The notes under the pieces were generated by a model that saw only the letters and a list, made by a program, of their open reading frames with translations, was not told the DNA's origin and did no database searches. DNA of 44,251 nt from a virus, in IMG/VR virus record IMGVR_UViG_3300035216_001600, positions 1-44,251 of that record; one strand, written 5' to 3'. Positions 7,676 to 14,554 of the stretch are shown here, piece after piece. The position numbers and the translations under genes are program-made. Each line of letters opens with the position of its first letter. Position 1 is the stretch's first letter.

Positions 7676-7826
7676 GTAATATAGTAATGTAATATATAAT
7701 ATATTCTATGTTTGAAATTATTTTTTAATAGAATGTAGTTAAAATAATATGTATTATACAATAACAAAATGCAGAGAGTTTCTGCAGGAACCTTTTATTA
7801 ATTAGAAATAGTGTATATATAATTAT
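7676..7826. other. Intergenic A/T-rich region between divergent genes
   Basis: This stretch separates the leftward membrane-protein gene from the rightward structural gene. Apart from the GTGTATATATAA late-type motif at 7811-7822 I see only A/T-rich sequence, and no further gene or strong hairpin. Confidence 0.4.
7811..7826 (+). promoter_or_regulatory. Late-type promoter GTGTATATATAA
   Basis: The motif begins 16 bases upstream of the ATG at 7827. No -35 box is present. It belongs to the GTGTA-plus-A/T family of candidate late promoters. Confidence 0.5.
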
Positions 7827-8363
7827 ATGGCAAACAAGCAAATTAAAGACTTAAATTTAATCGGAAGCAATATTGACGCAGCTTCAGATTTCTTGATCAT
7901 ACAAAAGGCGGATGGCTCAACATATAAAGTAACCGTCGATCAACTCATAAACTCTAGCACAACAGTTTCTTATGGATCTTCGACCGGCGCACCAACTGTT
8001 ATCTCAGAAGACTGGGTGGATGGAGTCGATAAAACAATCACTGTAACTAATATGTTTGACACTACTTCTGCAGGAGTATTAAATATGAGAGTCTCGCAGC
8101 GTGAGACCTTTGGAACCGACCAATTAGTCAACCATGTCATAACCAAAGTCGCTGGATTGAATATAATTTCTTTTGGTGGGCAATCGATAACAGTGGGGGG
8201 ATCAGAGATACAAATACAGTCAGGACTAACGGTCCCGGCACACGGTCAGAGAAGAAAGTTACTTATGCATGTATCTTGCACGAAAAACTCTTTAATCATC
8301 AGAACTCAGCGTGGCATCCAAAAATGCGGGCTGACTGGACAAATCTCAATCGTGCCAAGTTAG
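7827..8363 (+). CDS. Putative virion structural protein (178 aa)
   Basis: The N-terminus (KQIKDLNLIGSNIDAASDFL, IQKADGSTYKVTVDQL) matches a pattern common at the start of phage fibre and decoration proteins, where a short stretch names a state and then 'D.fLiiqkaDGsTykvt'. The remainder is predicted beta-rich. The length is 178 residues. It is preceded by a late-type motif and followed by the separately promoted metalloprotease gene. A structural or fibre-associated role is likely. Confidence 0.65.
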   Translation: MANKQIKDLNLIGSNIDAASDFLIIQKADGSTYKVTVDQLINSSTTVSYGSSTGAPTVISEDWVDGVDKTITVTNMFDTTSAGVLNMRVSQRETFGTDQLVNHVITKVAGLNIISFGGQSITVGGSEIQIQSGLTVPAHGQRRKLLMHVSCTKNSLIIRTQRGIQKCGLTGQISIVPS

Positions 8364-8374
8364 AAAATATAATC

Positions 8375-8403
8375 TTGACTTGTCTCATAATATATGAGAT
8401 AAT
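8375..8403 (+). promoter_or_regulatory. Sigma70-type promoter for the metalloprotease
   Basis: TTGACT (8375-8380), a 17-bp spacer and GATAAT (8398-8403) precede the ATG at 8410 by six bases, so the transcript would be essentially leaderless. It is one of only two host-type promoters seen in the rightward half. Confidence 0.7.
8383..8399. promoter_or_regulatory. Operator-like inverted repeat in the promoter spacer
   Basis: TCTCATA and TATGAGA form a perfect 7-bp inverted repeat separated by three bases. It fills the promoter spacer and touches the -10 box of the metalloprotease gene. It could bind a dimeric repressor, host or phage. Confidence 0.45.
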
Positions 8404-8409
8404 TCATAG

Positions 8410-9912
8410 ATGAGATATTATTTACTACTTACATTTTTTTATTTTAATTTATTTGCGAATTCTTATGAAACGATTCATAATAGCGGATCGTCTGATAATA
8501 GACTAGATTTAGTATTTATTGGTGATAGGTATTTCGCTGATGAGATGGTTGATTATGAAAAAGATGTTGAAACCATATGGTCGGGGATGCAAAGCAACTA
8601 TGCCTTCTGGAATAGGTATAAAAATTTTGTTAATGTTCATAGAATAGACCTTGTTAGCGCTTTAAATAATCCAGACGATATAAAAGACGTTAACAATTCT
8701 GCATTTGGGCTTGATTTTAATCTTGGATATTGGGATGGCTGGAATGATTGGTTGAAATGCTTATCGATCACAGATGAGCTCAACATAGGGAATGAATGCA
8801 CTACCATTTTAACGAATAGGGTTTTTGGGCTCGGTACAGCACTCGACAGAAGCTCTACAAGCTTAATCTATGCTGCACCATGGACGAGTATAGTGGCTCA
8901 TGAAATAGGGCATACCCTGGGCATGGCGGGAGATGAATACCGAACTACTATACAAGAATATATGTATGATTATGCTTTTAATATGGCAAGATCATCAGAA
9001 GAAGCAAAACGGAGATGGGGTCACTGGATTGGATACAAAGATTCTTTTCGTGGATATGAAATTAATGAACCTCATCAAAAAGAAGGAGCAAATTATTTTA
9101 AACCAACATCGTATGACGGATTAATGAACAACTCAAATACCGGAGATTTTCACGCGGTAAATAGAGAGCAAATTATTCTGCAGCTTTATAAATATGTTTC
9201 GCCAATAGACAGCCATACAGAAACAAACTCTAGCGTAAATAACACCCACACTTTAGAAATTAATGTTGTAGATTCTAGTGTGGTCGATATTGCGTGGATT
9301 ATTGATGATAGTATCGTATCAAGCGAATCAACCCTACAAATTAGCCAATTAAATCTATCCCAGGACACATTAATTTATGGGTGTGCATGGGATAACTCCT
9401 TAAATACAGATTACCAAGAAGATGATCGCGGGGGATGGATCAGGAACGATGAACATAATCGAACTTTCAGAATATTATCTTGGCAATTTACAACCGACAA
9501 CTCAATCAAAGAAATTCATTCTCAGTCAAGCAATAAAGATTACCTTTCCTTGGTTCTCGAAACAACAACCGCAGTCCAGTATTTTAATCAAGAATTATTG
9601 TCTAAATCTGCTGGCCCTGATGTAAGCAATGCACGGTTTTCAGGAAACTCCCAGTCAGCTACCCAGTCAGCTATCCAGGAAGTTGAAGAGAAAGTTGTCT
9701 CGCTTGGATGGCAGAGAACTTGGCTTGGAGATTATTTACCATTCTCAAATGGGTGGATTTACCACGCAAAAATCTACTGGATGTATATCCAGCCAGATAG
9801 TCAAGATGGAATATGGGGTTATTTTCCGAACTATGGATGGATGTGGTCAAACCCTAGGATATATCCTTATTTTTACGCAAACAGCACTAAAGAATGGATA
9901 TATTTTAATTAA
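8410..9912 (+). CDS. Secreted M64-like zinc metalloprotease with surface tail
   Basis: This is a 500-residue secreted protein. The first 16 or so residues (MRYYLLLTFFYFNLFANS) form a signal peptide. The metalloprotease core has HEIGH at residues 164-168 and continues to GDEY at 174-177, as in M64 (IgA-peptidase-like) enzymes whose motif is HExGHxxxxLxDEY. The region DNRLDLVFIGDRYF near 29-42 also fits that family. The last 70 residues are rich in Trp/Tyr (GWIYHAKIYWMYIQ, WGYFPNYGWMW), a tail I associate with verrucomicrobial surface proteins. It has its own sigma70-type promoter among late genes, like a moron. It may cut host or competitor surface proteins. Confidence 0.8.
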   Translation: MRYYLLLTFFYFNLFANSYETIHNSGSSDNRLDLVFIGDRYFADEMVDYEKDVETIWSGMQSNYAFWNRYKNFVNVHRIDLVSALNNPDDIKDVNNSAFGLDFNLGYWDGWNDWLKCLSITDELNIGNECTTILTNRVFGLGTALDRSSTSLIYAAPWTSIVAHEIGHTLGMAGDEYRTTIQEYMYDYAFNMARSSEEAKRRWGHWIGYKDSFRGYEINEPHQKEGANYFKPTSYDGLMNNSNTGDFHAVNREQIILQLYKYVSPIDSHTETNSSVNNTHTLEINVVDSSVVDIAWIIDDSIVSSESTLQISQLNLSQDTLIYGCAWDNSLNTDYQEDDRGGWIRNDEHNRTFRILSWQFTTDNSIKEIHSQSSNKDYLSLVLETTTAVQYFNQELLSKSAGPDVSNARFSGNSQSATQSAIQEVEEKVVSLGWQRTWLGDYLPFSNGWIYHAKIYWMYIQPDSQDGIWGYFPNYGWMWSNPRIYPYFYANSTKEWIYFN

Positions 9913-10102
9913 TATTTTTTTTACTTTTTATTCTTTTAATTTCATCTGGTAATATTTTAATTACCTTGTCTGTTTTATTGTCCATCATTAATTCTGCTGG
10001 AGTTGATCCATCTAGTTTGGCATTTTCTGATTTTAGCCAGCATGTTGACTGGTATGAGTTTAAGCTTTTACTAAGAAGTTGTAGTATTGATTTTTTTGAC
10101 AT
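9905..10102 (-). CDS. Small DUF2384-like (Xre/MbcA/ParS tail) protein (65 aa)
   Basis: The product has 65 residues. The core WLKSENAKLDGSTPAELMMD fits the pattern W-L-x-x-x-N-x-x-L-x-G-x-T-P-x-E-L seen in the C-terminal domain of Xre/MbcA/ParS antitoxins, but there is no helix-turn-helix partner domain and no adjacent toxin. It might be a stand-alone regulator or an anti-toxin decoy. It overlaps the end of the metalloprotease gene by eight bases, in convergent orientation, and has a GTGTA motif 15 bases upstream. The family assignment is tentative. Confidence 0.5.
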   Translation of the reverse strand: MSKKSILQLLSKSLNSYQSTCWLKSENAKLDGSTPAELMMDNKTDKVIKILPDEIKRIKSKKNIN

Positions 10103-10117
10103 TAACTTATATTACAC
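10103..10117 (-). promoter_or_regulatory. Late-type GTGTA motif (minus strand)
   Basis: On the minus strand GTGTAATATAA begins 15 bases before the ATG at 10102. It shows that the motif also works leftward. Confidence 0.45.
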
Positions 10118-10145
10118 TGAAATAAATATTTTTAAAATTTAACAA

Positions 10146-10159
10146 GTGTATATATATGT
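10146..10159 (+). promoter_or_regulatory. Late-type promoter before the lysis cluster
   Basis: GTGTATATATA begins exactly 14 bases upstream of the ATG at 10160. No -35 box is seen. It would drive the holin-like, spanin-like and GAF genes as one coupled unit. Confidence 0.55.
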
Positions 10160-10594
10160 ATGGGCCCAATCATTAATACAATTATTGGAGCGGGTATAAA
10201 GCTCGCTTGCAACCTAATCAACTCTTGGTTAGAGCAAAAAAGACAAGACCAATTAGCCTTGGCGGCAAGGGACGATAAAATGCTACAAGCATTGATTGAC
10301 GGACAGAATAAAAACTCGAGCGATCCTTTTGTAAAGGTAACTAGAAGGATTTTGTTTATGAGTATCACTTTTACGATGTGCTTTTTAATGATATATTATG
10401 CAATGAATCCTCACATAGTATATAATGTCGTTGTCCCAAAGGGTGACGGAGCAAAGTGGGGATTCTTTAGCTGGGTGTTTGGAGGCAAGGATTGGGAGAT
10501 GGTTCAAATGACAGGTGGGTTGATGCTCGCCTCCTTCATGGATCTATGCTTCATGGTCGTAGGTTTTTACGCTATACCGAGCAAGCGAAGGTGA
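10160..10594 (+). CDS. Holin-like membrane protein
   Basis: This is a 144-residue protein with an amphipathic N-terminus (INTIIGAGIKLACNLINSWL), a basic linker, and two clear membrane helices (about residues 63-84, ILFMSITFTMCFLMIYYAM, and 118-139, GGLMLASFMDLCFMVVGFYA). The layout resembles the three-segment holins of phages and gene-transfer agents, with SSDPFVKVTRRI just before the first strong helix. A spanin-like gene overlaps its stop (GTGA), which supports a lysis role. No endolysin was found in the window. Holins are poorly conserved, so the name rests on topology and context. Confidence 0.6.
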   Translation: MGPIINTIIGAGIKLACNLINSWLEQKRQDQLALAARDDKMLQALIDGQNKNSSDPFVKVTRRILFMSITFTMCFLMIYYAMNPHIVYNVVVPKGDGAKWGFFSWVFGGKDWEMVQMTGGLMLASFMDLCFMVVGFYAIPSKRR

Positions 10595-10857
10595 GGTCTT
10601 TGTTTTTTATAACGTTTTTACTATGCTCTTGCAGCGTTGGTAAGGTTTTCAAACCAAACCCAACGCCTGCGCCCGCTGTTTCTTCTGAATTTGATAATCT
10701 GGACAAGAATAATGATTCAATGATTTCTATCAGCGAGTATCAAGGCTTGAGCCCTGAACCTTACGATTACGAAGGTCCTGTTATGTGGTTTTCTATTATT
10801 TTGTTTTTTGTATTTCTATTCTCTTTTGTTTTGGCGTATATAATTAATAGAAAATGA
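10591..10857 (+). CDS. Unimolecular-spanin-like lipoprotein with EF-hand motif
   Basis: The start is taken as GTG at 10591, overlapping the stop of the holin-like gene; a longer in-frame ATG at 10492 would overlap that gene by 100 bp. The 88-residue product has a lipobox (FLLCSC, Cys about 14) for outer-membrane lipidation, a Pro-rich linker, a calcium-binding-like loop DKNNDSMISISE, and a C-terminal membrane helix (about 68-85). Lipid anchor at one end and membrane helix at the other is the architecture of u-spanins, which fuse inner and outer membranes at lysis. The EF-hand-like loop is unusual for that family. The next gene overlaps by four bases. Confidence 0.6.
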   Translation: MRSLFFITFLLCSCSVGKVFKPNPTPAPAVSSEFDNLDKNNDSMISISEYQGLSPEPYDYEGPVMWFSIILFFVFLFSFVLAYIINRK

Positions 10858-11444
10858 ATAATGGATTAGATATAATTAGCGTGCTTACTGGTCTTATCTC
10901 TGCTGCAACTGCGGTATTAGGAGTCTGGATAAAGTTTAAACTTGACGAAAAAAAACATAAACAATTAAATTATGACCCCGCTTCTCATAGCAATATAATT
11001 ACAGCCTTGCAGTATATAGCTGATGAAACTTCTGCGGATAGGGCTTACATATTAGAATTCCACAACGGAGAGCAGTATTTCTCGGGCAGAGGGCAACAAA
11101 AGCTTAGTTGCACATATGAAATCGTAGGAGATGGAATAAGTGTTGAATGCCAGACCCTGCAGAACTTGAGAATTTCTAATTTGCATGGATTAATGGAACC
11201 AATAGCTCAAGAAAAAACATTTGAATGTATTGACGTTGAAAAATACAAAGGAGACTTCTCTTTTAGAGCTTTTCTTATAAATAAGGGGGTAAAAAGCATG
11301 TTTGCTAGACCTATTAAAACGATGAACGGCAAAATTATTGGTGTGATTTGTGTGGAGTACGTCAAGGAGAATAGGAAATGGAGTCAAGACTCCGAAGATT
11401 TCATAAAAAAGCAATCAAGGTTTATTAGCGGCTATTTGATATAA
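10854..11444 (+). CDS. Membrane-anchored GAF-domain protein
   Basis: The protein has 196 residues. Residues 1-25 include one membrane helix (ISVLTGLISAATAVLGVW). The rest is a GAF-type sensor fold: ITALQYIADETSADRAYILE, a central FECIDVEKY segment, and the closing strand GKIIGVICVEYV. There is no linked kinase, cyclase or HTH domain, so it would bind a small ligand or partner at the membrane. It overlaps the spanin-like gene by four bases (ATGA), which places it in the lysis unit; it may sense the state of the cell or control lysis timing. Confidence 0.65.
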   Translation: MNNGLDIISVLTGLISAATAVLGVWIKFKLDEKKHKQLNYDPASHSNIITALQYIADETSADRAYILEFHNGEQYFSGRGQQKLSCTYEIVGDGISVECQTLQNLRISNLHGLMEPIAQEKTFECIDVEKYKGDFSFRAFLINKGVKSMFARPIKTMNGKIIGVICVEYVKENRKWSQDSEDFIKKQSRFISGYLI

Positions 11445-11463
11445 TTTTTTTTAAAGCTATAAT
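11436..11463 (+). promoter_or_regulatory. Sigma70-type promoter for the sigma-factor/terminase operon
   Basis: TTGATA (11436-11441), a 16-bp spacer and TATAAT (11458-11463) lie eight bases upstream of the ATG at 11472. It overlaps the end of the GAF gene. A host-read promoter here would let the phage sigma factor be made before late transcription. Confidence 0.65.
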
Positions 11464-11471
11464 ATATTATT

Positions 11472-11858
11472 ATGGCTTTTTCTTATTGTCCCCATTGTGG
11501 TTTTAAAAATATGTACTCCCTTCAAGCTCCGAGTTTTTGCGGTGGCTGCGGCGAAGGTTTGAACATATTATCAGCAGCGAAACAAACGTCATCCTCCCCA
11601 GCCAAGGCTAAAGCAATCACAAAAAGATTGTTGCCTAAGCGGGGTAGGCCTATTCCTGATCTGGACGATGATCCCGAAGGTCTAGATATATATGAGGTGC
11701 CAAACATATCAAAACTTTCCTATTCAATAGAGAGAGATAATAATAAATTTAGCCTAAAGGATATTATGCCTATGGAGCAGTTTCAAGACTTCAAGGAAGA
11801 AAAAAATGTAGTTAAAGCCAAGCAGAAAAAAACTCGTGGCCGCCCAAGGAAAAACTAA
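11472..11858 (+). CDS. Zinc-ribbon protein with AT-hook motifs
   Basis: The protein has 128 residues. CPHCG and CGGCG near residues 6-27 form a zinc ribbon. Two AT-hook-like motifs follow, KRGRPIPD near 56-63 and TRGRPRKN at the very end, so it should bind DNA in the minor groove. It is the first gene after a sigma70-type promoter and overlaps the sigma-factor gene by 23 bases. A role as transcription co-factor for the phage sigma factor is an attractive inference, not shown. Confidence 0.6.
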   Translation: MAFSYCPHCGFKNMYSLQAPSFCGGCGEGLNILSAAKQTSSSPAKAKAITKRLLPKRGRPIPDLDDDPEGLDIYEVPNISKLSYSIERDNNKFSLKDIMPMEQFQDFKEEKNVVKAKQKKTRGRPRKN

Positions 11859-12579
11859 TTGCAGTTACGAGGATAAGTCTTCAGAGATTGATTTGGAGAT
11901 AAAAAAGAGAAGAGGCAAGTGGTTTCTTGACTCGTTAGCTTGGTTTGATTTTGAGGATGTTGAGCAAATAATTAGGGCGCACATTCATAAAAAATGGCAC
12001 CAATGGGATCAGAGAAGATCTTTGAAGCCTTGGATAAATAAAATAATAACCAACCAAATGAAGAATATCTTGCGCAATAATTACAGCAATTTCGTTAGAC
12101 CGTGCCTTAATTGCCCATTTAATCAATCGTGCGCGACTAAGGACGGAGGAGAGGCTTCGTTATGCGGTTTTACTAAGACGGGGCTTCAAGACTCTTCTTG
12201 CCCACTATACGCAAAATGGGAACGCACTAAAAAATCAGCATATGGAATAAAAATGGCCCTAACTCTCGAAAACCATTCTAATGAGGTTCAGGCTATGGAA
12301 GATAATAATTATAGCATTATCGATGCACAGAAAAAGCTCAACCATTTTATGGAAAAGGAATTGTCCGAAAAGCAATTTTTAGTTTATAAATTATTATTTA
12401 TAGATAATATAGACGAAGAAGAGGTTGCGGTTATAATGGGGTACAAAACTTCCGAAAAAGGCCGTAAGGCCGGCTATAAGCAAATAAAAAACCTTAAAAA
12501 AATATTCAAACAAAAGGCGCAAGAGATTTTGGAAAAAGAAGACGTCATTCCGGACACAAATGTTATAGCATGGATTTAA
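11836..12579 (+). CDS. Phage RNA polymerase sigma factor with Cys-rich insert
   Basis: This is a sigma-like protein of 247 residues, starting at a GTG codon. Residues 37-80 (FEDVEQIIRAHIHKKWHQWD, LKPWINKIITNQMKNILR) match region 2 of ECF/gp55-like sigma factors. Residues about 177-235 (ELSEKQFLVYKLLFIDN, EVAVIMGY) look like region 4 with a helix-turn-helix. Between them is a Cys-rich insert (Cys90, 93, 99, 110, 122) that could bind zinc. It would direct host RNA polymerase to phage late promoters, plausibly the GTGTA motifs. It overlaps both neighbours and is transcribed from the host-type promoter at 11436. Confidence 0.7.
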   Translation: MAAQGKTNCSYEDKSSEIDLEIKKRRGKWFLDSLAWFDFEDVEQIIRAHIHKKWHQWDQRRSLKPWINKIITNQMKNILRNNYSNFVRPCLNCPFNQSCATKDGGEASLCGFTKTGLQDSSCPLYAKWERTKKSAYGIKMALTLENHSNEVQAMEDNNYSIIDAQKKLNHFMEKELSEKQFLVYKLLFIDNIDEEEVAVIMGYKTSEKGRKAGYKQIKNLKKIFKQKAQEILEKEDVIPDTNVIAWI

Positions 12580-13622
12580 CAGAAGAACAGAAAAGAATCG
12601 TCTCTGAGAACGGCTCAAGAATAACCGACTTGACCGAATTGACTAAATTAGCGTTTCCCGGAGAAGAGAATATAGACGGAAGAAGCAAGCAGGGAAGGGC
12701 TGTTAGGGCATTCATGGTTCAACAGGGGATTGACTACGATACTAAGCATATATATCCAAAAGATAATGTGCAATTATCAGACTCCCAACAAGAGTTTATT
12801 TCCAATTCATGTCAAGATGGAATGAACGCATTGCAAATTGCTACTGTATTGTTTCCAGAAATAAGAATCACTAGAAATTCAAAAGAGTACTCTTGCGTTT
12901 TAGAATACATCGAAGCTCAAGAATCGCTAGATCTGCACCCCTCCGAAGATGCCGTTAATAGAAAATATTCTGCGCCGAAAGCCGTAAGCAAAATAATCAA
13001 AAAAATTAACGATTACTGCCAAAAAAATATCGAAGAAGCTAAATTGCATATAGGACAAAAGAAAGCTATAGAATCATTGGGAGCTTTTCTATCTTCCCCT
13101 CGATTCACTCAGGTTATAAACAACTACGATAGCATGGAGGATCGGGATTTATTTGAAGCGGAATTTGTAAGAGCTACCTGGGACAAGCCTGATTTAAGTA
13201 ACGATGAGATTAATTTATACATAAATGTATGCATGGATTATATTCATTTAAAAAATATCCAAGGAGCAATGAGCAAGCTAAACAGAATGTTTAATGACGC
13301 AGAGGATCAACAAGATTTAACTGTCAGATTGGCTGAGCTTTTAAAGACCAAGAGCGAGGAATATAATCAGTGTGAAAAGCGCATGGAGTCTTTAATTCAA
13401 AAACTACAAGGAGACAGATCAAAAAGAGTATCTTCTCAGCAAAAGCAAAACTCTAGCATATTAGCTTTAGTGCAATTATTTCAAGAAGAAGAGGAGCGGA
13501 AGGTTATGATAAAAATAGCAAACATGCAAAGAAAAGCAGCGAGAAAAGAAGCGGATAATCTTGAATCTATGCCAGACTGGAAAGCAAGGGTTCTTGGAGT
13601 CTCTAAAGACGATGTTACATGA
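12570..13622 (+). CDS. Helical hypothetical protein upstream of terminase (350 aa)
   Basis: This is an acidic, almost wholly helical protein of 350 residues. Two similar-looking N-terminal modules (LTELTKLAFPGEENIDGRSK and GMNALQIATVLFPEIRITRN) each resemble a winged-helix or HTH segment, and a coiled coil lies near 240-290 (LLKTKSEEYNQCEKRMESLI). Its place two genes upstream of the large terminase suggests a DNA-recognition role such as a small-terminase function, but no family is recognised. It overlaps the genes on both sides by 10 and 4 bases. Confidence 0.55.
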   Translation: MDLTEEQKRIVSENGSRITDLTELTKLAFPGEENIDGRSKQGRAVRAFMVQQGIDYDTKHIYPKDNVQLSDSQQEFISNSCQDGMNALQIATVLFPEIRITRNSKEYSCVLEYIEAQESLDLHPSEDAVNRKYSAPKAVSKIIKKINDYCQKNIEEAKLHIGQKKAIESLGAFLSSPRFTQVINNYDSMEDRDLFEAEFVRATWDKPDLSNDEINLYINVCMDYIHLKNIQGAMSKLNRMFNDAEDQQDLTVRLAELLKTKSEEYNQCEKRMESLIQKLQGDRSKRVSSQQKQNSSILALVQLFQEEEERKVMIKIANMQRKAARKEADNLESMPDWKARVLGVSKDDVT

Positions 13623-14554
13623 GAGCTCCAGAAGGAAAATTTATTTGCAAGGTTTGCTCTGAGATTTTCTCTTCAGAGAGAAGTTTGCATGCTCATTTAA
13701 AATCTCACAAAATGATACTTGCGGAATATTATACAAAATATTATCCTCGTTATAATTTATTCACTAAAGACCCGCTACCATTTAAGAATAAAGAAGACTA
13801 TTTTAATAGAGACTTTTCTACATATGAGCAATTGATAAGTTGGTGCGAGAAAACAAAGCCATTAGTGGTAAAAGAATACATAATTAATTTATTAAAAAAA
13901 AGGGTCGCCGCGAAAAAGTTAAAGCTTGGCCCCTCCCATGTTGAGTTGATAATAAATCATATGCCTACTATTGATATTTTTCAAAAGCATTATGGATCCT
14001 ATACTGCCGCTTGCGATGCTATAGGGATAAAACCTATGTTTGGCGAAAGATTACCGGAATCATTTAAGCAAAAAATAGATCCGCAAATGAAAATATTTAT
14101 AGATACTAGAGAACAGCAGCCTCTTGTTTTCCCTAACTCAGAACCTATGAAACTTGAATTTGGAGATTACGCAGTTGGAGGGGAAGATTATGATTATACT
14201 TATGTGGATCGAAAGGGAGAGCAAGATTTTAAATCAACCCTAAGTAAAAATAATTTAGAGCGCTTTGGTTACGAGCTTCAGAGAACTAAAGATTTTGATA
14301 GTTATTTATTCGTGGTTGTAGAAAGCGACTTGAAGCAAATAGAGTCTAACAATAAACGTGGAGCCCATAAATCTAATTTAAAATATATTTATCACAACAT
14401 GAGAGTTCTAAACCATCAATTCTCCGGCAACTGTCAATTTATATTTACCGGTAGTCGCAAAAAATCAGAAGAGTTTACCCCTAAGTTATTAAAGCTTGGG
14501 AGGGAATTGTGGAACGTTGATGTTCAGTATTATATAGACAGGGGTTTAATATAA
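13619..14554 (+). CDS. ERCC4-type nuclease with C2H2 zinc finger
   Basis: The protein has 311 residues. Residues 9-31 form a C2H2 finger (CKVCSEIFSSERSLHAHLKS). A segment near 120 (FQKHYGSYTAACDAIGI) resembles the DNA-binding repeat found beside homing endonucleases. From about 158 comes an ERCC4/XPF-type nuclease core: IDTREQQPLVF, FGDYAV and YVDRKGEQDF, matching the family's D..(x)GDY..ERKxxxD active site with Asp in place of Glu in the ERK motif. It would cut branched or flapped DNA. Lying directly before the terminase, it may resolve replication branches before packaging. Confidence 0.8.
   Translation: MRAPEGKFICKVCSEIFSSERSLHAHLKSHKMILAEYYTKYYPRYNLFTKDPLPFKNKEDYFNRDFSTYEQLISWCEKTKPLVVKEYIINLLKKRVAAKKLKLGPSHVELIINHMPTIDIFQKHYGSYTAACDAIGIKPMFGERLPESFKQKIDPQMKIFIDTREQQPLVFPNSEPMKLEFGDYAVGGEDYDYTYVDRKGEQDFKSTLSKNNLERFGYELQRTKDFDSYLFVVVESDLKQIESNNKRGAHKSNLKYIYHNMRVLNHQFSGNCQFIFTGSRKKSEEFTPKLLKLGRELWNVDVQYYIDRGLI

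Noticed and set aside
8410-9912. Frameshifted second protein in the metalloprotease gene
   Set aside because: Frames such as 9629-9952 are open only because of AT-rich codon use. The main frame keeps the signal peptide, active site and tail in one piece.
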